This document shows positions 1 through 7,630 of a stretch of 14,287 nucleotides of DNA, in pieces. A model generated the notes under the pieces. That model had not been told where the DNA came from. It made no database searches and worked only from the letters and a program-made list of their open reading frames with translations. The stretch is taken from contig JALNQF010000784.1 in assembly GCA_028456385.1 (NCBI GenBank), positions 1 through 14,287 of the forward strand. Reading direction: 5' to 3'. The first letter of the stretch is position 1, and every line of letters starts with the position of its first letter. This DNA is from Ophiosphaerella korrae (taxonomy: Eukaryota; Ascomycota; Dothideomycetes; Pleosporales; Phaeosphaeriaceae). Both the position numbers and the translations under genes were made by a program.

Positions 1-106
1 AAGCGGTTAATATGCCTGTTGTGGTTTGGCGCCATCTCAACCGAGGCAAATCCATAGTCAGTTGACCTGCTGCCTCGCTATCTAGTCACTACTATCTGTC
101 GGTAAA

Positions 107-1441
107 ATGACCTCCCCACTACCCATGGACCAGTATGAGGCAGCGGATGCCCTACTCAAATACGTCTATTCAGGAATTCTTGGCTCCACCAAGGGAATGG
201 GTGTAGGGTACGCCCTGATGCATACCACAGACAGCACCTTTACCTACTCGGCGGCTCTCGAGCCCATCGCCGGTCCACCATGTCCTCTCGATAGGTACCA
301 GATCGAGATTCATAGACGAACTAGGAAGTTGTCGGCGCCAAAGAAAATCGAGATCTCGGACGAGGACATGCAGAAAGCCGTTTTGGCTGCAACTGGTGAG
401 ACCGTCGCATGTTCAGACAGATTCACCGATGGTGGTTTGAGCATCTCATACAAAGTCACAACGACGCAGAAGCCCGACATTCCCTATGTTGTCCAATTGC
501 GGCACCACGGGAACGTGGCATCCATGGACGCTTTGATGAAGTTTGTCCGCGTGAACAGCAAACCAGGTGTGATACCGATGCCTGCCGTCTATTCTATCCC
601 AGGAGAGGCAGAACATCAACGGATCACAGGATTCGGAAGGCAGATAACACAATTCGTCCCAGGTGTCATGTCAGAACAAGTCTATCCCCACATGTCGCAC
701 GCCAACAAGCTCAAACTCGTGCGCAAAGTGGCTCTGGCCTGGCAGGCTTGCTGGGATCTGCCCCTTCCATCACCTCACCAGATAGGCGAACTGATCTCTA
801 CAGACAGCAACGGCAGTATCAGCCTTACCATCGGACCTGATCGGCACTTTAGCCTTGGAGGTCCGTTCACATCTGTGAGTGATTGGCTCAAAGCCCGACT
901 TCAGCATGCCGTTGCCAGTTTGGAGAGAGCAATTGCCATTGATGACTTTAAGGATGAGTACTTGGCCTCTATTAAAGCATTCGTTGATTCTCGCTTGGAC
1001 CAAATCCCCGAAACTGTCAACCACTGTCCGATCGTCACTATCCATGTTGACATGGGTCTCCACAATTTGCTAGTATCAACGGACGACTACACTGAAATCA
1101 AAGCCATTATTGACTGGGAATTCTGCGCCAGCGCCCCCTTTCTTGCGGCTTACGAATGCATTGAAATGCTTTTCCGAATGGGGGCTCCAAACGGATTTGG
1201 GGTTGAGTATCCGCAAGCAGATGAGCTTCGGGAGGCTTTCTGGGATGCCATTCCTAAGTGGAAGGCTCAGGTGGAGAGTCAAGGTGCAAAAGACTTTATG
1301 GAATGGTTTCGCTTTGCTCGTTTCATGAAACCTGAATACTGCTCAGGTAAAATGCCCAAGACCGAGAAAATGGAGTTTTGGGCAGAAAATATACGCGTTG
1401 TTGAAGGGATGCTAAGAAAGTACAGCGCTGAGAAGAGCTGA
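107..1441 (+). CDS. APH/choline-kinase-fold phosphotransferase family protein (444 aa)
   Basis: The protein has the C-lobe signature of the aminoglycoside phosphotransferase (APH) superfamily. A Brenner-type catalytic loop HVDMGLHNLLV carries H313, D315 and N320, and IIDWE with D336 follows as the metal-binding DFG equivalent. An N-lobe strand (YVVQLRHHG, about residues 127-135) stands where the ATP-binding strand is expected, but the usual lysine is replaced. The middle (180-300) is helical. There is no signal peptide or membrane segment, so the protein is probably cytosolic. In fungi this is a large, lineage-expanded family; substrates are mostly unknown and antibiotic resistance should not be assumed. 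The ATG at 107 has A at -3; a second in-frame ATG lies at 125. Codon use is ordinary and there are no RIP-like stops. The next gene downstream lies on the same strand about 256 bp away. Family assignment is firm, substrate unknown. Confidence 0.85.
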   Translation: MTSPLPMDQYEAADALLKYVYSGILGSTKGMGVGYALMHTTDSTFTYSAALEPIAGPPCPLDRYQIEIHRRTRKLSAPKKIEISDEDMQKAVLAATGETVACSDRFTDGGLSISYKVTTTQKPDIPYVVQLRHHGNVASMDALMKFVRVNSKPGVIPMPAVYSIPGEAEHQRITGFGRQITQFVPGVMSEQVYPHMSHANKLKLVRKVALAWQACWDLPLPSPHQIGELISTDSNGSISLTIGPDRHFSLGGPFTSVSDWLKARLQHAVASLERAIAIDDFKDEYLASIKAFVDSRLDQIPETVNHCPIVTIHVDMGLHNLLVSTDDYTEIKAIIDWEFCASAPFLAAYECIEMLFRMGAPNGFGVEYPQADELREAFWDAIPKWKAQVESQGAKDFMEWFRFARFMKPEYCSGKMPKTEKMEFWAENIRVVEGMLRKYSAEKS

Positions 1442-1697
1442 ACAAGGGCATCGGAACAACACACCTTGAGCGTCCACGAAGGTGAGAAGTGCGAGACCAG
1501 GATGATTATTACATTCGACGATCTTCAGCGAGAAGTCTTGAACAGCAACTGCTAAATGGAAGGCTGGAGTCGAACCCCGAAAACGCTCGCTTCCTCTCAT
1601 TGCAAGTTTCGCAAAGTCGCGATGGCGTGTTACAATCACCTTCGAAGGCTCCCTCCATTCGGATAAAGCAGCTCGCGCAAACAGAAAGCAAAGGCGC

Positions 1698-2792
1698 ATG
1701 GATCTACAGAACCTTTGTCTATGCCTCGATTTCGACCGTCTAAAGCTTGTCAATAACACAGTGACAGAGCTTCTTATCAAGCGCGAACATGACGACACTC
1801 CTCCAGCCTATGAGAATGATATCACTTCACCCGATGGTGTCCTCCCGTTAACAACCACACCTTATGTCGGCAGCGAGTACTTCTTCGTGTTCAATGAACT
1901 GCGACTCTGTGTGCGTGAAGATCCATTCCGTGTGCAATTTCCCGCCATCGATTGCAACGCACATACAACCACAGAGCTTTCTGCAATCACTACAATCCGC
2001 CAGCTCAGCGCCGGTGTACATGAAGTGCACGTTGGTAGTAGCAGGCAGTCGTATGTCTATAAGCAAGTAGACAAGCCTCTCTACGAACCTAGAGATAGCG
2101 AGGTTCTCAGTTAAGAGCTGCGGAACCTTTAGCTGTTCTATGGTACAAAGGGCATTGTACAGCTAGTGGCAGCGGTTGTCTCTTGCAATCTATATCATAC
2201 GTTCAGAGAAACCGCAGCCTACGAGGCCTTCGAAGCATACGACTCCGATCAATCCACAGGGTCTAATAAAACACATCAGTCCGACCAAAACACGAACACG
2301 GCTCCCTCGACCGTTCTACGCGGCGTCCTTCTCGAATACCATCCAAATGGTACATTGGTAGATGCGCTACAGAGCTCACGAGAGACTCCACAAATGACTG
2401 GTACATGGCGAAGATGGGCACTGCAGGTCGTCGAGGCACTGTCCCGCGTTCATAAGCAACAGATAACACACATGGATCTTAGGCCATCAAATATCTTGAT
2501 TAGCGCAGAGAACGGCGCAGTGTTGAGCGATGTTAGCGGAATCGGAGGCGTCACAAGGAACTATCTGGCACCGGAGATGCTTGATATACCAGACCCACTC
2601 GCCGAAGGCTTAGAAGCACGGACATGGAATGATATATGGGCGCTTGGCAAGATGATCTTGGAGATGGGAGATGCTACATCGAATGAGATCGAAAAAGAGC
2701 AACTCTGGAGGATTGCGCGAGTCGCTATGGCGAGTGAACCCTCGTCTCGTCCGTCTCTTCACCAAATTGTCTCCTTATTTCTAAGCAATTAA
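1698..2792 (+). pseudogene. Protein-kinase-like gene with two in-frame stops
   Basis: Read in one frame from the ATG at 1698, this is a 365-codon gene with stops only at 2112 (TAA) and 2130 (TAG) before the true end. The N-terminal 90 residues show no known domain. The kinase N-lobe has VYKQV with K122 as the ATP lysine. The segment between and after the stops (ELRNL, LFYGTKGIVQLV) reads as helix C and strand 4, so it looks coding. The C-lobe has HMDLRPSNIL (D260, N265; the HRD arginine is Met), SDVSG in place of DFG (D278), an APE motif (291-293) and DIWALG. Both stops fit CAA to TAA and CAG to TAG, the CpA to TpA change typical of RIP. A 57-nt intron (2110-2166) would remove both stops and keep frame, but it would delete strand 4 and has a weak GTTAAG donor. 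Most likely a recently broken kinase; splicing is not excluded. Confidence 0.72.
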
Positions 2793-2882
2793 GCTTCATA
2801 AATCAACATCGTCAGGATCAAAGCCGCTATCCGTGCGATCGCCTATTGTAGTGCTTTAGTAAAGGGATTTGGCAGTGACCTG

Positions 2883-3080
2883 TTATTTCTTACCTGGGCC
2901 TTCTCGACGAATACCAGGCTTTTTATCGCATCCAGGAAGATAGCATAAGCCGCCAGTGGTTTTCGAATCTTCAGAGCCGCCGTCACACACCTTTTTCACC
3001 TTCTTGGCTTCATTGCATGCCTCCTGAAGAGATTTTGTGTAATGTCTACAAGAATGGACACGAGTCAAATATAAACACAT
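2883..3080 (-). CDS. Small cysteine-containing hypothetical protein (65 aa)
   Basis: An ATG-started frame begins MCLYLTRVHSCRHY and holds five cysteines (residue 2, the CRH motif, EAC, KVC, GGLC) plus a sixth in LPGCDKK, and ends in a basic tail. The spacing, with Met-Cys at the start and a CxH-type motif around residue 11, resembles a common group of small fungal proteins that begin MCxxxxxxxxCxH and may bind zinc. That comparison is from memory of the pattern, not from a search. No signal peptide is visible. The frame is in normal-GC sequence with no RIP marks and lies tail-to-tail with the broken kinase gene, about 90 bp from its end. Short length is the main doubt. Confidence 0.5.
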   Translation of the reverse strand: MCLYLTRVHSCRHYTKSLQEACNEAKKVKKVCDGGSEDSKTTGGLCYLPGCDKKPGIRREGPGKK

Positions 3081-3367
3081 GGCGCGATTGATTTAGTCTG
3101 TGCCAGAGATTTCTGATATATCAATTGACTGCTTGCTTGCCAAATTCTTGTCAAAGGAAAGTTAACGGGATGCTGGAAACCATACTCACGTGATACTCCA
3201 GAAAGCATTCCTGGTGCCTAATTACGTGGCGTTTTCCAATTGGGCTACCTTTGCCTCGCTTTGGTTGCTAATGTGAGATCAAAGAGCGACTGCATAGCAA
3301 GAAGGCAGGATAGAGGAATACCTATGCTCGGCTATTTACAACTTTACAACCCCCTTTACAAGCAATC

Positions 3368-4412
3368 TCATATCATTCGCGCCACCGGTGCCCTAAACTC
3401 GGACACAGATGCCATGTTTGCGCTGACTCCTAGAATACCCGCCGCAGGTGCTCCAAATTCTGGCACGTCCACAACCGGTGCCATTTGCTTCTGTATATCT
3501 GCTACTGCTTGACTTTTGCGCTTCCGACCGCGCTTTCCTTTTCCCTCCGCCTTAGCTGCGTCTTTCGTAGCACGCTTTGCTCGTGCCTCCTCAAGGTCCT
3601 CGTAGCTCATTACCTTTGCTTTACCTAATACCACAGACTTGGTTGATCGACGCACTTTGGCTTCGTTGTTCATCTTGTACAAAAATCGAATCTGTTCCTT
3701 CTGGGGTGCACGTTCGGCAAATGACATACTCGCAGAATTCGCAAGTTTTTGCACGTGCCTCTGCAAACGCCATTTGCTCGCGTCATCAAGAGTGTGTGCG
3801 TCCTGGCTGATTATAGCTTGCAGTGATACTACAGCCTCAGGGTTCACTGGTGTGACTGGCGTTATTGGCGTCTCGACCACGTTACCTTGTGGAACTGAGC
3901 TTATGTCTACTTCATAGGCTGCGTTGACATTCGAGTTGGCTACTGGTTTCGGTGTATCTCTGAGCACTCTGTTAGGATTAAACGGAAACAGACCGCTCTC
4001 TGACCATCCTGCGAGAATGTTCTTCTCAGTGAAGGCCCTTATCCTTGCTGGGTAGTACAGATAGGTGAAATGACCCTTGCCGATTGTACCAACACCACCT
4101 CGTTCTAGTTGTTCGACCTGATCGCGATATGTTGAATATACCACTAGACCAAAATACGAATCCGTACCTGGTCATAGTATATGGTGTTTATAAACCAACT
4201 CGATAAGCTGTCTTAAGTGGCGCAAACACTGCTACGTCACAAGGTTGTAATTTATGGGAGGTATGAGAGGGAAGGCGGCATAGGATAATGTTGTTCTCGA
4301 AGCAGAACTCTAAAATCTCGAGGGATTCGTGGGTCGCGAAGCCGTCGCAAATCAATACGCGTGGATCTCGGTTAGCTCGCTCTTTGGTTTGAGGATGAAA
4401 TACGCGCTTAAG
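3368..4412 (-). pseudogene. Transposase C-terminal fragment (pogo/Fot1-like), relic A
   Basis: Reading leftwards from about 4412, one frame gives a DDE core: LICDGFATHES with the second catalytic Asp (codon at 4345-4347), then LPSHTSHKLQPCDVAVF with the third (codon at 4236-4238), as in DDD-type pogo/Fot1 transposases. The reading breaks after KTAYR because of a 71-bp insertion, then resumes from 4129 as RDQVEQLERGGVGTIGKGHF, followed by the family's GWSESGLFPFNPNRVL and a basic tail (GKGKRGRKRKS) ending APVARMI. The open frame 3368-4144 alone begins with GTG inside the insertion and is not a real start. The N-terminal half, with the HTH and first Asp, is absent. Near 4412 the frame also seems to slip. 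Dead, with no RIP stops in the C-terminal part. Confidence 0.8.
4125..4205. repeat. 71-bp insertion with 5-bp target duplication (CGATA) in relic A
   Basis: CGATA occurs at 4125-4129 and 4201-4205. Removing one copy plus the 71 bp at 4130-4200 rejoins the relic A transposase in frame (KTAYR to DQVEQL), so this is an insertion and not original sequence. The insert starts tgttgaatatacc and its other end read inward is agttggtttata, a poor inverted repeat. On the minus strand it contains ttggtctagtggtat, which resembles the D-arm/A box of a tRNA gene. No coding potential. A splice reading does not restore the frame. Confidence 0.6.
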
Positions 4413-4421
4413 CTGGAGGTA

Positions 4422-4502
4422 CTCGCCGCACTGGCCAAGGTGCTCCGCACCTTGGCCGTAGCCAGCTCAACGGCACTTGCCAGCTCAACGGCACTTTTTC
4501 AT
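4422..4502 (+). repeat. Left terminal inverted repeat of element B (81 bp)
   Basis: Matches the reverse complement of 6835-6914 at every base except one extra T in a T run. It starts ctcgccgcactggcc. Inside are a hairpin with 10-bp arms, ggccaaggtg/caccttggcc around ctccg (4433-4457), and an 18-bp unit gccagctcaacggcactt in two adjoining copies (4461-4478 and 4479-4496). Doubled subterminal motifs are where pogo-type transposases commonly bind, so these are candidate binding sites (inference). Confidence 0.92.
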
Positions 4503-4553
4503 ACAAATTTGTCTTGCAACGTTAATAACTCCACAACGCAGATGTAAATTGAA

Positions 4554-4764
4554 GGTCTAAAACAGTTAAGTTTAAGTATAGTATATATACTATACTAACG
4601 AGTAGTTTTGAGTATAAACTACTCAAGTTCGTAGAGTTATCGCGCTCGTAGATGTACGAGTTAGGCAGCTACAGCGTAGAGCCAGAGGCCTTAACTTAAA
4701 TAACTACTTAACGTAGGTAAAAAGTAAGGCTCTAAAATAGTTAAGTTTAAGTGTAGTATATATA
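4554..4764. repeat. Direct repeat pair and 22-bp palindrome in B's left subterminal region
   Basis: A unit of about 36 bp, ggtctaaaacagttaagttt and onwards, at 4554-4589 recurs with few changes at 4728-4763 (ggctctaaaatagttaagtt). The first copy runs into a perfect 22-bp palindrome of agtatagtata and its complement (4575-4596). Smaller hairpins follow at 4601-4623 (agtagttt/aaactact) and near 4647-4662 (ctcgta/tacgag). They lie downstream of the transposase and are not explained by coding sequence. Part of the symmetry may be a by-product of RIP raising TA content. Confidence 0.6.
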
Positions 4765-6793
4765 TAATATAGAGTCGCAATTTAGAGACTACTACTACTC
4801 GCCGAGGCGCTAGTCTGCAATGTATTATTAGTTAGCTTTGTACTTTCTCGCTGTAGCGCGCGCGACCTTCTTAGTATCTCTCTTAATACGCGCATCTACT
4901 GCAGCTCAAGCTAAAGCTATAGTAAGCACTCTAGATTATTTGTTGCCCTTAACTTACTTTACGCTAGCTCTCTAGCGCTCTAGTTAAGCTTATTAGACTA
5001 TAGTTATTTAGTGTAGCTTACGCTTTGTAGTGCAAGTAGACCTAGCGTATACTTTAGCTTACTCGAGTATACTTAGTAACTCTATATCTAGGTAGCTCTA
5101 GTAATCCTACTCTATAAGCGTATCTCCTACGCTATCTATAAACTTATTGTACTTAGAGAGATCTCGTAGTTAGTAGCGCTCTAGCTAGCGTAGCTTACTC
5201 TTACTAGTACTCTTAGCGCGTAGTAGCTTCTAGTATACAATCTATAGATTCTATAGCTAAATACCTACTAACTCTTACGCTTTTCTAACTATAGATAGCT
5301 TAAAAGCTTACGCTCTAATACCTTTAATTACGTTAAAAAAACTTAAGTTTATTAAAGTTAGTATAGCTAGTATGTATTACTACTTTAACTAAGCGTTTAT
5401 AGTAGTATTTAAGAGGCTAGAAATAAACTATATTAAGTAGCTATAAGTCCTATAAGGTATAAGATAGTAGCGTAAATAGGATTATCTAGTAATTGTTATA
5501 GTATTTAAGAAACTCTAGAGTTAAGTAGGCGCTAAACCTATCTAAGATAAGTAGTCTCTAAGTACCTACTTAGTGTAGCAACAAGTAAGAGTAAATATAA
5601 CGAGGCTACTAGGGTCGACTTCCTAATAGCCTATTTAGGTGTTAGTAGATTAGGAGGTAATAACAAAAGCTTGTGTTATAATTAAGTAATAACTATAGAT
5701 AATAGTTAATTTGTATACGTAATGTTAAGTATTAGCGTTCTAGGTTAGAGATTAGATTACTAATACTATCCTAATAATATGCGTTTCTATTAATTATATA
5801 CTTCTACTAATCTATTTGTACGACCTTATAGATTACCTTAATCTATTATACGTGTTTATAGATTGCTCTTACGTATCTATATTGTAATTCGCTTCTTATC
5901 CTATATTACTACTCTACTTACTTTATACTTTGTTAGCACTTAAATTAGGACTAATTAGCTCTATCTTGTTTATCTCTATTACACTCGTAATAGTAAAAGT
6001 ACTTTAGCTACTCTAGTATAAGCGTATTATTTATATAGCTACTACTACTTAAACCTATACTATACTTACTAGGTAGAAACGTCTAAGTATACTATTTTTT
6101 AAGATATACAGCGCCTTTAGCGATAAGTATAGGTAGTAGTATATTACTAGTAGTATTTATCGCCTCTATTATAGTAACAAAGTTGTAATTTATCTTACTT
6201 ATGCTACTTTGTTAGCGATCCTAGTTAAAAGTTATAATCTACTACGAGCCTCTAACTCTAATTTAAAACCTAGTCTTATCTACGTTATAGTAGTTAGTGC
6301 GCTAGATACTATACTTAAGTATAATAGCTTTTAACTCTACAAAATACTTAGTATAGACCTTAAGCTGCGAGCTCGCAAGCCTCGTAAGCTCTTAAGGCTT
6401 CTAGCAGACTCTATAGTAGTTAGGATTGCGCTTAAGCTAGCGCGCGATAAAGCGCTCTCTAAGTAGAGGAGCTTAGCTAGATAGATTGTCGTTATCTAAG
6501 ATACTCTAGATAGTACTTTGCAGCTACAGTACTAGCGCTAGCATGTGTAATTGATCGCAGCGAGCAATATATTGTCTTACAGTCTCCTCTTGCGCGTCGT
6601 TAAGGCGTTTATTTGCAGCTGGGCGCGAGATTTTTAAGTTGAAGCCTTTGGCTCTGCGTCGTAACTAGTTAACTGGCACATTGTACTCACGCGATAACGC
6701 TGCAAAATTAGGCTTTTTAGATGCGTCTAAGGACTCCAAACAGAGCTCAATACGCTGCTCAACATCGCTGTAGCGTCTAAATCGCGAAAACAT
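4735..6793 (-). pseudogene. RIP-destroyed pogo-like transposase of element B
   Basis: From the ATG at 6793 the frame begins MFSRFRRYSDVEQRIELC and contains a psq-type helix-turn-helix (KKPNFAALSREYNVP). The first stop, TAG in VN*LRRRAKG, fits CAG to TAG. Reading through the stops gives the continuation of a pogo/Tc5-like DNA-binding region (ISRPAANKRLND, RFIARxLKRNPNYYRV), then NVDKT with the first catalytic Asp (codons at 6272-6286), then ITFN and a long lysine- and arginine-rich C-terminal tail in the 4780-5300 stretch. Nearly every stop is TAG or TAA where Gln would suit, which is RIP on CpA. The part around 5400-5900 is too altered for me to align. Frame length is roughly 690 codons; the 3' end is uncertain. 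Confidence 0.82.
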
Positions 6794-6834
6794 AGCAGCG
6801 TCGCGAAAAAACGCGTGCGAAAGATGAAAAGTTG

Positions 6835-6914
6835 ATGAAAAGTGCCGTTGAGCTGGCAAGTGCCGTTGAGCTGGCTACGGCCAAGGTGCGGAGCACCTTG
6901 GCCAGTGCGGCGAG
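6835..6914 (-). repeat. Right terminal inverted repeat of element B (80 bp)
   Basis: Mirror image of the left end: hairpin at 6879-6903 and two 18-bp units at 6858-6875 and 6840-6857. It ends ...gcggcgag before the TA at 6915. It lies about 40 bp upstream of the transposase ATG (6793, minus strand), so it probably also held the promoter. Confidence 0.92.
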
Positions 6915-6916
6915 TA

Positions 6917-7378
6917 ACGCCGCTCTCGGTAAGTCGGGAAAGCCGGAAATAGAATCGCGCGCCCCATCTCAAATCAGTTGCATCAAAACAACAACTTGCA
7001 CACACTCCACAAGCCTGTTTTTTGAGCCAAACTAGTTAATTTGTAATGCGCTCGCTTCCTACCTATAATGCCTAAACGTATTCGAATCACGACGCCACCG
7101 CCCGAGCTTGTCCTAGCCGAGTCCCTGCCGCAGCTTAAGACGCCGCAACAGAGCGCCATCTTTGCCGTATACTACTAGAGCTAACAACAGGACTTGCCCT
7201 GTAACTTAGCCAGTATCTAGACTGTCTTTGGTATACCTTCGTCTACTACAAGTAATATCCTTGCATCTAGAAGATGTCGTTAGCTATAGAACTCTGATGC
7301 ACTAGATCTACGAGGAGCCTTACGTTAACTTACTACGTTAGATACTAATGCAATTAGATTATGTCGCAAGAAATAAAT
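6917..7378 (+). mobile_element. Relic C1: 5' end of a Tc1-like transposon
   Basis: Directly after B's right TA comes acgccgctctcggtaagtcg, which looks like a transposon terminus and recurs in altered form at 11490-11520 in front of the related relic C2. About 150 bp later a transposase N-terminus starts on the plus strand. The element is cut off around 7378; the rest is not in the window. Its start coinciding with the TA suggests that C1 was inserted in relic A and B then entered the same TA. Confidence 0.5.
7068..7376 (+). pseudogene. Tc1-like transposase N-terminal fragment with RIP stops (C1)
   Basis: ATG at 7068 opens MPKRIRITTPPPELVL, then QLKTPQQSAIFAV, the type of N-terminal helix-turn-helix region (PPPELV...LKTPxR) found in fungal Tc1-like transposases. 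In-frame stops occur at codons 37, 39, 51, 72 and 74, all TAG or TAA where Gln fits, then again before the TAA at 7374. The same frame recurs at 11625 with about 60% similarity over the first 35 codons. Three of the stops fall at codons homologous to stops in that copy. Only about 100 codons remain, so the catalytic domain is missing. Confidence 0.65.
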
Positions 7379-7630
7379 GATCCTTGCAAGGGATTAATGA
7401 TCTACGGTGCAATACGAAGCTCTACAACCGGAGCTAAGATCAGATGAGCACGGAACCTGAACGGAACAGGAGGAACTAAAAGATCCGGTGATCTCACGCA
7501 GATATATAAACTATCTCTTTTGTAGTTACTTAGAATCAATGATCATCTCCCATTCATTCCTAAGCTCACGATCTCACAACAGGAGCTAATCAACGCTCGA
7601 GCAGCTACATATAGGGACGGGGTGGATTTG
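7379..7630 (+). promoter_or_regulatory. Upstream region with TATA-like box for the coiled-coil gene
   Basis: No gene is evident. A TATA-like box gatatataaac lies at 7501-7511, about 125 bp before the first in-frame ATG of the downstream frame (7631). A short out-of-frame upstream ATG sits at 7539. The downstream frame is open back to 7526. The palindromic tgatccttgcaaggga near 7379 and the actcacgatctcacaaca-like sequence at 7565-7580 gave a thought of an LTR, which I could not support. Confidence 0.3.

Larger units (their letters stand above)
3225..4419 (-). mobile_element. Relic A: 3' part of a pogo/Fot1-type DNA transposon
   Basis: The stretch holds the C-terminal part of a DDE transposase on the minus strand and is cut off on its 5' side at 4419/4420, where element B and relic C1 begin. 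The outer end is placed at the TA of 3223-3224, followed by cgtggcgttttccaattggg, which would suit a Tc1/mariner-type end. That boundary is a guess because the matching inverted repeat is missing from the window. About 140 bp between the outer end and the transposase stop codon show no other gene. Base composition is ordinary, so this copy largely escaped RIP. Confidence 0.6.
4420..6916 (-). mobile_element. Element B: complete Tc1/mariner-superfamily (pogo-like) transposon, RIP-mutated
   Basis: The element runs from 4422 to 6914 (2493 bp), bounded on both sides by TA (4420-4421 and 6915-6916), the target duplication of the Tc1/mariner superfamily. It has long terminal inverted repeats (see separate entries) and one transposase gene on the minus strand. 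The central part, about 4545-6540, is strongly AT-rich, full of TA, TAG and TAA, and poor in CA/TG. The ends and the first 80 or so transposase codons are of normal composition. It lies between relic A on the left and relic C1 on the right. Confidence 0.88.

Noticed and set aside
1566..1576. Perfect tRNA B-box on the minus strand (GGTTCGACTCC)
   Set aside because: The bases around it do not form a five-pair T stem, and no A box lies at the right distance, so it is not a tRNA gene.
4130..4200. Insert in relic A as an unspliced intron
   Set aside because: No donor/acceptor choice restores the frame, while the CGATA duplication explains the break exactly.
4329..4547. Plus-strand frame of 72 codons
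   Set aside because: Antisense to relic A's transposase and runs across the end of element B.
7379..7580. Possible solo LTR (TATA box and an end like ctcacaaca)
   Set aside because: No matching 5-bp target duplication and no second copy in the window; the start cannot be fixed.
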